From Dongia deserti (GTDB lineage: Bacteria; Pseudomonadota; Alphaproteobacteria; Dongiales; Dongiaceae), in contig NZ_QORW01000007.1 of NCBI RefSeq assembly GCF_003574735.1, forward strand, positions 248,001 to 312,000: a DNA stretch of 64,000 bases, given 5' to 3'. The stretch's first letter is position 1. Each line of letters starts with the position of its first letter. This document shows positions 16,198 through 25,700 of this stretch, one piece after another. The notes under the pieces are model-generated. The model was not told the origin of the DNA. It ran no database searches and saw only the letters and a list, made by a program, of their open reading frames with translations. The position numbers and the translations under genes were made by a program.

Positions 16198-17723
16198 ATG
16201 AGCGAAAGACGCAACCAACCGCCGGTGCTGCGCTTGGACCCGAGCGATCCCTTGGTGATTGCGACGCGGGACCTTGCACCGGGGGAGGCGGTGGGGCTAG
16301 GCGGGCTGGCACCGGTGGAGCCGATCGCGCGCGGGCACAAGATGGCGGTCACGCCGATCGCAGCGGGCGCGCCGGTGCGCAAGCTGGGCCAGATCATCGG
16401 CATCGCCACCCGGCCAATCGCGCCGGGCCAGCACGTCCACGTGCACAATGTCGAGTTCCGCCCGAGCGCGGCCGATCACGGCATCGGCGCGCATCGCAGC
16501 AACCTGGCGGTTCTGCCCGACACCCAGGCGGCGACGTTCGAGGGCGTCGTGCGGGCGGACGGATCGGTGGCGACCCGCAACTATATCGGCGTGCTGACGA
16601 CGGTGAACTGCTCGGCCCAAGTGGCGCGGATGATCTCCGACCATTTCCGCCTGTCGGGCGAGTTGAAAGACTACCCGAATGTCGGCGGCGTCGTGGCACT
16701 CACCCACAAGAGCGGCTGCGCCGGCGGAGAGGAGACGGAGGGGAATTATACGCTGCGCCGTACGGTGGCGGGCTATGCGCGGCACCCGAACTTCGCAGCC
16801 GTCCTGGGTGCGAATCGAACCAGCTTCCCCGATTGATCGCGGAGGAGCATCTGGAGGCCGACGGCCGCCTGCATCCCCTGATCATCCAGGAGAGCGGCGG
16901 CACTCGGGACACGGTGCAGGCGGGCATCGCGAAGATCCGGGAGCTGCTGCCCCAGGCCAACGCGGTCCAGCGCCGGGCAGTGCCCGCCAAGCACCTCATC
17001 CTCGGCATGCAATGCGGCGGGTCCGACGGCTTCTCCGCCATCACTGCCAATCCCGCGCTGGGCGTTGCCGCCGACCTCCTGGTGCGCAACGGCGGCACGG
17101 CGATCCTGAGCGAGACGCCAGAGATCTACGGCGCCGAGCACATGCTGCTCGGCCGTGCAGTAAGCGAGGAGGTCGGCCGCAAGCTGCTCGACCTGCTGCG
17201 CTGGTGGGAAGCGTACGCAGAGCGCAACGGGGAGTCGCTGGACAACAACCCGTCGCCCGGCAACAAGGCCGGCGGGCTCACCACCATCCTGGAGAAGTCG
17301 CTGGGCGCGGCGGCGAAGGGCGGGCGCAGCGACCTGATCGACGTCTATCGCTATGCCGAGCCGGTCACCAGGCGCGGTTTCGTGTTCATGGACACGCCGG
17401 GCTATGACCCTGTCTCGGTCACTGGACAGGTGGCGGGCGGGGCAAACATCATCTGCTTCACCACCGGGCGCGGCTCGTGCTTCGGCTGCAAGCCGGCACC
17501 GAGCCTGAAGCTCGCGACCAACACCCCGATGTTTCACCGCATGGCCGACGACATGGACATCAATTGCGGCGAGATCCTCGACGGGGGCGCCAGCGTCGAG
17601 GAGATGGGCGAACACATCTTCCGAATGATCCTCGCCACCGCATCGGGCCAACGGACCAAGAGCGAGCTGCTGGGCTACGGCGAGGACGAGTTCGCGCCAT
17701 GGCATCTCGGCGCGACGTTGTGA
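16198..17723 (+). pseudogene. altronate/galactarate dehydratase (UxaA/GarD family), frameshifted
   Basis: The ATG at 16198 (AGGAG six bases upstream) opens a frame with the SAF-like N-terminal domain and the start of the dehydratase domain (ATRNYIGVLTTVNCSAQVA, HKSGCAG), ending at 16836. From about 16810 the homologous sequence continues one frame over (CESNQ, LIAEEHLEADG) to 17723, with LGMQCGGSDGFSA and GRGSCFGCKPAPSLKL. The break sits where relatives read AAVL-VGLGCE, consistent with loss of about 10 bases between G-rich repeats. The family dehydrates altronate, galactarate or similar acids using iron. Unless the shift is a sequence error or the halves assemble, the product is inactive. 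Confidence 0.85.
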
Positions 17724-18412
17724 GCAAATGGCCACCCGAGAGGGGGCTGCGATCAATCCTGGCCGACTATCTCGGCAAGTTACGGCTATCGCTATATGGT
17801 ATGCACTGCATCCCGAGTTGGGAAGCGCTGCGTTCGGAACTAGGCCATCGGGATGCCATCTTGTGCCTCGGCAACGGCCCATCCTCCGAGGATTCCCGGA
17901 TCGACGCTCTCGAATTCGACTGTCTGTTCCGGGTTAACTGGATTTGGGCACAGCGCAGCCGTCCTGCCGACCCCACTCTTGTTTTCACGGCCGATCCTGA
18001 TTTGCCACCGCCAGCCACCAATCCGATCGTCTGCTTTCCTACCCGGGAGGACGCAAATCGCGTGCTCGCTGGATATGGCATGTCTCGAAGAACGGCATGC
18101 AAGATCTACTTCGTCTTTACTGAGATCGAGCCGGCGGAGAGAAGTCTGCCATATCGGCCGACGAACGGAGCATTGATGATAGCGGCGGCCGTACGCCTTC
18201 GGCCGAGCCGCCTGATCATCGCGGGGGTCGATCTCTACCTGCATCCGGATGGAAAGTATCCCGGCTTGTCTGACGAGCCAAACGACTACGACGCAATGCA
18301 TCATCGCGACGTTGATCTCGCCTTCATCCGCGACGCGCTGAACCGATACGAAGGTCGAATCGAGATACTGAGCGACCAGCTCCGGTTGGCGCTGGAAAGC
18401 CACTCGTGTTAG
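17720..18412 (+). CDS. glycosyltransferase family 29-like (sialyltransferase-like) protein
   Basis: 230 residues from GTG 17720, overlapping the dehydratase stop by four bases (GTGA), which suggests translational coupling. LCLGNGPSSEDSRIDAL and CLFRVNW resemble the GT29 L-motif (nucleotide-sugar binding). RPTNGALMIAAAV with SRLIIAGVDLY resembles the S-motif, and HHRDVDLAFIRDAL supplies the late His element. Bacterial GT29-like proteins exist but are little studied. There is no signal peptide or membrane segment. It is an odd partner for a sugar-acid operon and may have arrived separately. The family call is a motif-level judgement. Confidence 0.6.
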   Translation: MSKWPPERGLRSILADYLGKLRLSLYGMHCIPSWEALRSELGHRDAILCLGNGPSSEDSRIDALEFDCLFRVNWIWAQRSRPADPTLVFTADPDLPPPATNPIVCFPTREDANRVLAGYGMSRRTACKIYFVFTEIEPAERSLPYRPTNGALMIAAAVRLRPSRLIIAGVDLYLHPDGKYPGLSDEPNDYDAMHHRDVDLAFIRDALNRYEGRIEILSDQLRLALESHSC

Positions 18413-18459
18413 CGCCCATGTGAGCGCCGCACAGTGGAGATCGGCATCAGGCCCGCTAG

Positions 18460-18861
18460 TGATGCTGTGGACGGCTCCCCTCGACCGGCGCGTATGTGCC
18501 ATTGAAGTGACCGCCGCTGGGGCGGTCGCGGTGATGGGGAGCCAACCATGCAAGCGATCACGACAGTCGGTCTTGGCATTGCTAAGTCGGTGTTTCAGGT
18601 CCACCGCGTCGATGCGGCGGGGAAGGTGATCATCCGCCGTCAGCTGAACGCCGACACGTTCTGCCGTTCTTTCAGAGGCTACTGGCCTGCGTCGTGGGCA
18701 TGGAGGCCTGCGCCACATCGCATCATTGGTCGCGTACGCTCCGAGCGCTCGGGCATACGGTGCGGCTGATGCCGCCGGCCTACGTGAAGCCCTATGTCCA
18801 GCGGCGGAAGAACGATGCCGTCGACGCTGAGGCCATCTGTGAAGCAGTGACCAGGGCGAAC
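18460..18861 (+). mobile_element. IS110-family element fragment with broken transposase
   Basis: ATG 18548 starts an IS110-type transposase: TTVGLGIAKSVFQVH, where family members have GLDIAKxVFQVH, so the first catalytic Asp is replaced by Gly. The frame shifts near 18660 and the family sequence resumes at 18694 (MEACATSHHWSRTLRALGH, VKPYVQRRKNDAVDAEAIC). Similarity ends at about 18861, where a permease remnant begins. The upstream 18460-18547 contains GGCTCCCC/GGGGAGCC and GACCGCC/GGCGGTC dyads, the place where IS110 elements encode their non-coding end (the bridge RNA region in characterised members). The element is 3'-truncated and dead. Confidence 0.8.
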
Positions 18862-18879
18862 GCTACAAGGAACCCGCCG

Positions 18880-19541
18880 CGCTGGCAGCGTGACCGAGAT
18901 CACGCCGGCAACCGGTTCGGCCTGGTCAATGGCTTCGGTATCGCCATGCTCGGCATCTCGCCGATCGTGATGACGCTGGCCATGAACGGCATCCTGCAGG
19001 GCATCGCGCTGCTCTATTCGCAGGGCACGCCGGCAGGCTTCTCGGCGCCGTTATGCGCTGGTTCATGACTTCCAGGACGGAGTTCGTGACACCGGTCGTC
19101 GTATTTGTCCTGCTGTTCGTCGTCGCAGCGGTGATCCTGCATCGGAGGACACCGTTCGGCCGACGGATCTATGCCCTCGGCAATGGTGAGCGGGTGGCGG
19201 CCCTGTCCGGCATTGCCGTCAACCGCACCACCTTGCTGGTCTACATGCTGTCTGGTTTCTGCTCAGCCCTGGTCGGCTCGATGCTGACCGGCTTCTCGGG
19301 CCAGGCCAGCCTCGGCATGGGCGATGAATATCTGCTGCCATCGGTCGCGGTCGTGGTGCTCGGCGGAACCTTGATCACCGGCGGGCGCGGCACCTTTCTC
19401 GGCATGGTCGGTGGCGTCTTGCTGCTGACCGCCTTGCAGATTCTGCTGGCCGGAGCGACGCTGCCCTATGCTACGCGAGTCATCATCTTTGGATTGGTCG
19501 TGCTGGCGGCCATGGTGGCTTTGCGCGAGCGAAACAACTAG
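18880..19541 (+). pseudogene. sugar ABC transporter permease (RbsC-like), 5'-truncated and frameshifted
   Basis: From about 18900 the frame downstream of the IS110 fragment reads GLVNGFGIAMLGISPIVMTL, a typical ribose/xylose-type permease interior, until a stop near 19066. The rest continues in another frame from 19053: RWFMTSRTEF, PFGRRIYALGNGERVAALSGI (the conserved EAA-like loop), then GGTLITGGRGTF to 19541. Loss of one G at about 19051 explains the shift. The first half of the gene is replaced by the IS fragment. No cognate ATPase or binding protein remains in the window, so uptake by this system is lost. Confidence 0.8.
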
Positions 19542-19551
19542 GAGACGCAGC

Positions 19552-20352
19552 ATGGGGACGCCTGTCGGTCGCAAGATCATAGAGAGCATCAAGCCTGGAT
19601 TGCGCGTGTTCGTGTCGGCCGGCGCCTCTGGGATTGGCCGCGCCATTGCTGACATGCTGATCCTGCATGGTGCGCGTGTTCACATTTGCGATGTGTCCCA
19701 GGATTTCCTGGCAGAGTTCCGCCGCGCACATCCGCAGCATGGCGCTACCTTGGCTGATGTCTCGAAAGAGGCGGACGTCGCGAAGGCCTTCGAGGAGCTT
19801 CGCGCGAAGCTCGGCGGGCTCGATGCGTTGGTCAACAATGCCGGCATTGCCGGCCCGACCGGCGGGGTGGAAGAGATCGCGATCGAAGACTGGCGGCGCT
19901 GCATCGACATCGGCCTGACCGGGCAGTTCCTGTGCGCCCATCATGCCGTGCCGCTGCTGAAGCAGGCCGGCGGGGGCGCGATCATCAACATGTCGTCCGC
20001 CGCCGGCCGCCACGGCTATGCCTTCCGCACGCCCTATGCCGCAGCGAAGTTCGGCGTCGTCGGCTTCACCCAGAGCCTCGCCAAAGAGCTGGGTCCGCAC
20101 AACATCCGTGTCAACGCGATCCTGCCCGGCATTGTCGAGGGGCCGCGCATCGAATCCGTCATCCGCGCGCGCGCCGGCCAGCTCGGCATCAGCTATGAGG
20201 AAATGGAGAAACAGTATCTGGAGAAGGTCTCGCTGCGCCGCATGGTGAGCCCGCACGACGTGGCTGCGATGGTGCTGTTCCTGGTATCACCGATGGGTGA
20301 CAATATGTCCGGCCAGTCGCTCGGGGTCGATGGCAATGTGGAAACGCTTTAG
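19552..20352 (+). CDS. SDR family oxidoreductase
   Basis: 266 residues from ATG 19552, with AGGAGA upstream. The cofactor motif is SAGASGIGRA (unusual SAGxxxGIG instead of TGxxxGIG). NNAG, the catalytic Ser in NMSSAAGR, and YAAAK are intact, and the C-terminus reads GQSLGVDGNVETL. It resembles NAD-dependent sugar or hydroxy-acid dehydrogenases in sugar-acid operons. It starts 10 bases after the permease remnant and 11 bases before a dehydrogenase remnant, so it is a member of the original island operon. It appears intact, unlike its neighbours. Confidence 0.85.
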   Translation: MGTPVGRKIIESIKPGLRVFVSAGASGIGRAIADMLILHGARVHICDVSQDFLAEFRRAHPQHGATLADVSKEADVAKAFEELRAKLGGLDALVNNAGIAGPTGGVEEIAIEDWRRCIDIGLTGQFLCAHHAVPLLKQAGGGAIINMSSAAGRHGYAFRTPYAAAKFGVVGFTQSLAKELGPHNIRVNAILPGIVEGPRIESVIRARAGQLGISYEEMEKQYLEKVSLRRMVSPHDVAAMVLFLVSPMGDNMSGQSLGVDGNVETL

Positions 20353-20363
20353 GAGTATCTGAA

Positions 20364-20855
20364 ATGGCGGTCATTGCCATCGTGGGGGCTGGACTCATCG
20401 GTCGCGCATGGGCGATCGCTTTTGCGCGCGGCGGGCATGAAGTCCGCGTTTATGACGGCGTGGCCGGCGCCGCGGAAAAAGCCGTGCAGTTCGCCACAAA
20501 CGTCTTGCCGGCTTTGGCGGAAGAGGGGCTGCTGGACGGCCAGTCGCCGTCCCATGTTGCCCGGCGATTGCGAGTTATGGATACGCTGCCGGCGGCCGTG
20601 TCGGGGGCCAGTCACGTTCAGGAGAACACTCCCGAAAACCTCGAAACCAAGCAGCGCGTGTTTGCCCAGCTGGATGACATAGCCGCGCCCGACGCGGTTC
20701 TCGCCAGCTCGGGGGACGTGATCGAGACGATCGAGCGCGAACGGCGCACGAAGCTGCCGGAAGCGGAGCTCCAGCGCCGGCAGGTGTGGCGCGACCGTCG
20801 CCTCATGGGGCTGGCGGCGCACAAACGCAAAGCCAGCCGCGACATCGGTTCATAA
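20364..20855 (+). pseudogene. L-gulonate/3-hydroxyacyl-CoA dehydrogenase family, internal deletion
   Basis: 163 codons. Residues 1-115 are the Rossmann half of 3-hydroxyacyl-CoA dehydrogenase family enzymes (VIAIVGAGLIGRAWAI, then VQENTPENLETKQRVF and DAVLASS). The sequence then jumps directly, in frame near base 20712, to the family's extreme C-terminus (GDVIETIERERR, then RQVWRDRRLMGLAAHKR). About 150 residues, including the catalytic His and most of the helical dimer domain, are missing. The frame is preserved so a stable protein could form, but it cannot be active. In sugar-acid operons the intact relative oxidises gulonate-like hydroxyacids. Confidence 0.8.
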
Positions 20856-20870
20856 GAGAAGAGAATTGCA

Positions 20871-21803
20871 ATGGCTCAGAAACGCAAAGTCATCATTACG
20901 TGTGCCGTTACCGGCTCTATTCATACGCCCTCGATGTCACCGCATCTGCCGGTAACGGGCGAAGAGATCGCTGATGCGGCGATCGGCGCTGCCGAGGCCG
21001 GCGCCGCGATCGTGCATCTCCATGCACGCAATCCGAAGGACGGCAGGCCGGATCAGAGCCCCGAGGCCTTCGAGCCTTTCCTCAAAGTGATCAAGCAGCG
21101 CTCCGCGTGCGTGGTGAACATCACCACCGGCGGCGGACAGGGCATGACGTTGGAGCAGCGCGTCGCACCGGCCGCCAAGTTCAAGCCGGAGGTCGCTTCA
21201 CTCAACATGGGCTCGATGAATTTCGGCCTCTACCCCATGCTCAACCGCTTCAAGGAATTCAAGCACGAGTGGGAGCGCGCGCATCTCGAAGGCTCCCGCG
21301 ACGCGGTCTTCCGCAACACCTTCAAGGACATCGAATATGTGCTGACGACCTTGGGCAATGCCGGGACCAGGTTCGAGTTCGAATGCTACGACACGTCGCA
21401 TCTCTACAATCTGCATCACTTCCTGCAGCGCGGCCTGGTAAAGCCGCCCTTGTTCGTCCAGACGGTGTTCGGAATCCTGGGCGGCATAGGGTCGCATCCT
21501 GAAGACGTTATGCACATGAAGCGCACGGCGGATCGGCTGTTCGGCGACCAGTACCACTGGTCGGTGCTGGGCGCCGGCCGAGCCCAGATGCAGATCGCGG
21601 CGATGGCGGCCGCGAACGGCGGCAACGTGCGTGTCGGCCTCGAGGACTCCTTGTGGGCCGGCCCGGGCAAGCTCGCGGCGTCCAATGCCGAGCAGGTGCG
21701 GCTGGCGCGCCAGATCATCGAAGGGCTCAATCTGGAGGTCGCGACGCCGGACGAGGCACGTGAGATTCTGAATCTCAAAGGGGCCGACAAGGTCGAGTTC
21801 TAA
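20871..21803 (+). CDS. BKACE (3-keto-5-aminohexanoate cleavage enzyme family, DUF849)
   Basis: 310 residues, the family's normal length. VIITCAVTGSIHTPSMSPHLPVT opens the TIM barrel, and the metal-binding HLHAR follows (IVHLHARNPKDGRP). Later strands NITTGGGQGMT, ASLNMGSMNFG and NVRVGLEDSLW are family-typical. BKACE enzymes condense or cleave beta-keto acids with acetyl-CoA using a zinc ion; the substrate varies widely. The start follows a good ribosome site (AGAAGAGAATTGCA). It is one of the few intact enzymes of the island. A 3-keto acid produced by the adjacent dehydrogenase would be its natural substrate. Confidence 0.92.
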   Translation: MAQKRKVIITCAVTGSIHTPSMSPHLPVTGEEIADAAIGAAEAGAAIVHLHARNPKDGRPDQSPEAFEPFLKVIKQRSACVVNITTGGGQGMTLEQRVAPAAKFKPEVASLNMGSMNFGLYPMLNRFKEFKHEWERAHLEGSRDAVFRNTFKDIEYVLTTLGNAGTRFEFECYDTSHLYNLHHFLQRGLVKPPLFVQTVFGILGGIGSHPEDVMHMKRTADRLFGDQYHWSVLGAGRAQMQIAAMAAANGGNVRVGLEDSLWAGPGKLAASNAEQVRLARQIIEGLNLEVATPDEAREILNLKGADKVEF

Positions 21804-21818
21804 GACGGGAGTGCTTTT

Positions 21819-21896
21819 ATGTTGCGGATCGAGATCTTCAGCGAGCGCCGGGAGGCGCTCGGGGAGGGGCCGCTCTGGGACGTACAGGAAGAGCGA
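21819..21896 (+). pseudogene. SMP-30/gluconolactonase N-terminal fragment
   Basis: ATG 21819 (GGGAG eight bases upstream) opens LRIEIFSERREALGEGPLWD, the diagnostic start of SMP-30/gluconolaconase/LRE-family lactonases. After about 26 codons the similarity ends abruptly at about 21896, where a recombinase remnant on the other strand begins. An intact enzyme would hydrolyse a sugar-acid lactone, matching the island. The rest of the gene has been lost. Confidence 0.7.
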
Positions 21897-22075
21897 CTCT
21901 CGGTCTTGCGGCTTTCCAGACGCTTTATGTCGGCGACGATAGTCTCCATCGGTCCGCCGGCCTTTAGCTAGTGCGTTGAGTAGCTTGTTCAGGTCTCGAT
22001 CGATCCTCCGAAGCTCCGACTGCCAAGCGGCTTGGTCCGCACGTTTCGATATCAGCGCGCGATTGATTTATCGCG
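21897..22075 (-). pseudogene. large serine recombinase C-terminal remnant
   Basis: The minus strand reads KRADQAAWQSELRRIDRDLN, KLLNALAK, then, after a one-base shift, GGPMETIVADIKRLESRKTE. This is the coiled-coil C-terminal region of resolvase/invertase-type site-specific recombinases. Only about 55 residues survive; no catalytic domain is present. It abuts the truncated lactonase and probably marks the event that cut it. Confidence 0.55.
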
Positions 22076-22131
22076 TAAGCGCGACCGGCAGATGACGTTG
22101 CCGATCGCGCTACATCGGACTATCCGACTAA

Positions 22132-22281
22132 CGGCGGCAGATCACTGTCGCCACCGACCTACGCGTGGCGACGGGCGAAACAGCCGGCATCATCGGCGAA
22201 TCCGGCTCGGGCATGTCGATGACGGACAAGGCCTTCATCCGGCTGCTTCCCGCCAACGTATGGGGCCGATGGCCGCGCTAA
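22132..22281 (+). pseudogene. oligopeptide-type ABC ATPase remnant with mutated Walker A
   Basis: Fifty codons read TDLRVATGETAGIIGESGSG followed by MSMT, then KAFIRLLPAN. This is the Walker A region of Opp/Dpp-type ATPases, in which the invariant GSGKS lysine is replaced by methionine. There is no start, no ribosome site and no downstream Walker B, so it is a dead fragment. Confidence 0.6.
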
Positions 22282-22354
22282 TAGGCAATGGGTCCCATCG
22301 GCTCCGCTGCCCGGATGGAACGATCCATGCGAGGTTAGTCGGGCCATGCTGCCC

Positions 22355-22580
22355 AGAAATCGACGGCTGCGGTCAGCTTGGATAGCAACGGTACATCGTA
22401 CGATGCCACCCGGGCTTCGATATCGGCGAGGCCGTCGCCGTGCTGTACGACCCTCCAACCCGCGCGACGCGCGCATCGACAGCTTCTTTCAGCTCTGGTT
22501 CGTGCCCCTCATCCTAGGATCCCTGGGGCTCGTGTTCACCGCTGTCGGCGGCACCATCATCGCCTTATGCGCTCGACCGA
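22355..22580 (+). pseudogene. DUF3592 family remnant
   Basis: Two frames together give GFDIGEAVAVLYDP and SNPRDARIDSFFQLWFVPLI followed by a hydrophobic helix with GLVFTAVGG. This is the C-terminal part of DUF3592 membrane proteins. A single base is missing at about 22455. Nothing else is recognisable in 22282-22773. Confidence 0.5.
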
Positions 22581-22773
22581 CAGAGCGCCGCTGCCGGGGC
22601 CGAGTAGCCGGCGCCTTCGTGACTCGAGGCGGATGACGCTAGAGCCAGTGATGGTGTATTAAAGCGCCTCTCGTTGTCCGAGACGCCGTCGAGGGATCCC
22701 AGGACGACGCTGGAGTGCGCCGGGAGCGAGTGCTATTGTTCACCAAGCGCCTCGACCAGACGGAAAGCTTCAG

Positions 22774-25700
22774 ATGGAGTTTCGCGTCCTCGGATCCCGG
22801 CCGGCCGTAACGGAAGCGCGGGATCCTGCGCTAGACGTCCGCAAGACGGTTACGATTCTTTTCATCGACATCGTCGACTCGTCGCGGCTCAGCCTCGCCC
22901 TCGATCCGGAAGCGTTACGGAACCTGCTCGCGCGTTACTTCGACGAACTGAGCGCCGTCATCCGACGGCACGGCGGGGTCGTGGAGACGTACATCGGCGA
23001 CGCGATCATGGCGGTGTTCGGCGTGCCGATCCTGCACGAGGACGATGCGTTGCGCGCAGTGCGGGCGGCCGTCGAGATGCGCGACACACTCGCCATCCTG
23101 AACCGCGAGTTCGAAGCGGGCTGGGGCGTCCGCCTGGCCAGCCGGACCGGCATCAACACCGGCGAGGTAATCGCCGGCGCGCAGGGACATTTGTCCGTTA
23201 CCGGAGAGGCCATCAATGTCGCCAAGCGCCTCGAGGAGGCGGCGGCGGCGAATGAGATCCTGATCGGGGAGCCGACGTACCGCCTCGTCCGCGACGCCGT
23301 GGTCGTCGAGCCGAGCGGGCAGCGCGCGCTCAAGCACGGTAAGACAATCCACGCCCTGGTCGTGGTAGACGTCCGGACCCGCGTCCCCGGTAGTGTGCGC
23401 CGCTTCGACTCACCTTTCGTCGGTCGCGTACGCGAGCGTGCCTTGCTCGAAACCACGCTCCGCGACGTGGTCCGCGATAGGACCTGCCATCTGCTGACCG
23501 TGCTGGGCGGTGCGGGAGTGGGCAAGTCGCGATTCGTGTCGGAATTCGCGGGCGTGTTAGCCGGCGACGTGACGGTCTTGCGCGGCCGCTGCCTGCCCTA
23601 CGGCAAGGGCATCACCTACTGGCCGCTGGCCGAGATTGTCCGGCAGATTGCGCGCGCAGAGGGGCGGGATCCCGGCGAGCAGACCGAGTCTGCGATCTCG
23701 GCACGGCTCGTCGGAGAGGAGAAGGCTGAGCTGATCGTCGAACGCTTGAGCAATGCACTCGGGCTCGGCGGCCCGGGAGGAGCAACGAGCGAGGAGACCT
23801 TCTGGGCCGTCCGCAGATTGCTCGAGGCGCTCGCGCGCGCAGGGCCGCTCGTCATCGTGATAGATGACCTCCACTGGGCCGAGCCGACATTTCTCGACCT
23901 GATCGAGCACCTCGTCAAATTCTCGCGCGATTTTCCGATCCTGCTCGTGTGCATCGCCCGACCGCAGCTGCTTGACACGCGGCCGGGCTGGGGTGGCGAC
24001 AAGCTCAAAGCGACGTCGATCGTCCTCGAGCCACTCAGCGACGCTGAGTGCCGCGAGCTGATCACGAACCTGCTCGGCCGCGCGCCCCTTCCCCCTACCG
24101 CAGAGTCAAGGATTGCCGGCGCGGCCGAGGGCAACCCGCTTTTCGCGGAGGAGTTTGTGGCGAAGCTCGTCGACGACGCGCTGCTCACGCGCGAGGGCGA
24201 CCACTGGGCCGCCTCGTCGGACCTTTCCGAGCTGCCCGTTCCATCGACGATCCACGCGCTCCTCGCCGCCCGTCTTGAAGGCCTCCCGGCCGACGAACGC
24301 GCGATCCTGATGACCGCGGCGGTCGAGGGCTTGGTGTTTCACCTCGGCGCAGTCGGTGAACTTCACCCAACGCTCGACACACTGCTCGAGGACGGCCTGC
24401 GGGCTCTCGTCAGCCGGGATCTGATCCGCCCGGACACCGGGAACTTCGCCGGCGAGAAGGCCTTCCGCTTCCGCCATGGCCTGATCCGCGACGCCGCTTA
24501 TCGCTCGCTGCCGAAGAGCGCGCGGGCCGATCTGCACGAGCGCTTAGCCGCCTGGCTCGAGCGAACGGCCGGGGACAGGCTCGGCGAATTCGAAGAGATC
24601 GTCGGCTATCACCTGGAGCAGGCCTTCCAGTGCCGTGCCGCAATCGGACCGCTCGACTCGCGCGCCGCCCTCCTCGCCGCCCAGGCATCCAACCGGCTCG
24701 AGGCGGCAGGGCGGCGGGCGCTCGTCCGCAGCGACCTGCCCGCGGCGATCAGCCTGCTCCAGCGGGTTTCCCGGCTGCTCCCCACTGAGGATCCGCGGCG
24801 CATCGCACTGCTCGTCGAGCTGGGCGCCGCGCTGATCGAACGCGGCCGGCTGGCCGAGGCTGCGCCCGCGCTCGAGGAGGCGGCGCGGCTGGCTAACGCC
24901 GCGAACGACCAGCGCCTGATGTCGCATGTGCTCATTCAGCGGCAGTTCCTCCGGTCCCTCCACGGCGAGGAAGGCGGGTTGGAGGAGGCGGCACGCGCGG
25001 CGGCCATGGCGGTCCCGGTTTTCGAGCGCTTCGGGGACGATCTCGGCCTGTGCCGCGCACGGCGGCTCGAGGCGTGGTTCTTCTTTAACGAGGCCCGCGG
25101 CGAGGCGGCGGCCGCGGCATGGGAGCGCGCGGCCGCACATGCGCGGCGGGCAGGGGATCGGCATGAGTACTACGAGATTCTCACTTGGATCGCGGCCGCG
25201 CTCTGGTTCGGGCCGACACCGGCGGTCGAGGGCATCCGCCGCTGCGAGGCGATGCGCGCGGAGGTACGCGAGAGCCGCGAGTCCGAGGCCGCGATCCTCC
25301 GCCAGCTCGCATGCCTCAACGCGATTGTCGGCCAGTTCGCACTCGCCCGCGAGCTGATCGCGACGAGCAATGCCACCTACGCCGACCTCGGCCTCACGCT
25401 CTACGTAGCATCCTCCGAGCACGAGGCCGTCGTCGAGCTACTCGCCGGGAACCCGGCTGCAGCCGAGAAGAGCGCGCGTGCGGCGTGTCGCGCGCTCGAG
25501 GAGATGGGCGAGCGCGCGTTCCGCTCGACGATGGCGGCGACCCTCGGCCTTGTGATCCTCGAACAGGGACGCGACGAGGAGGCCGAGGCCTTCGCTGAGG
25601 TCAGCGCCCGGCTGGCTGCGAGCGGCGATCTGACGACGCAGGTCCGCTGGCGCCGGGTGCGTGCGCGCGTGCTCGCGCGGCGGGGAGAGAACCGTGTGGC

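Noticed and set aside
18694-19068. A 124-codon frame read as one protein
   Set aside because: It is an accidental fusion of an IS110 fragment to a permease fragment; the two halves belong to different families.
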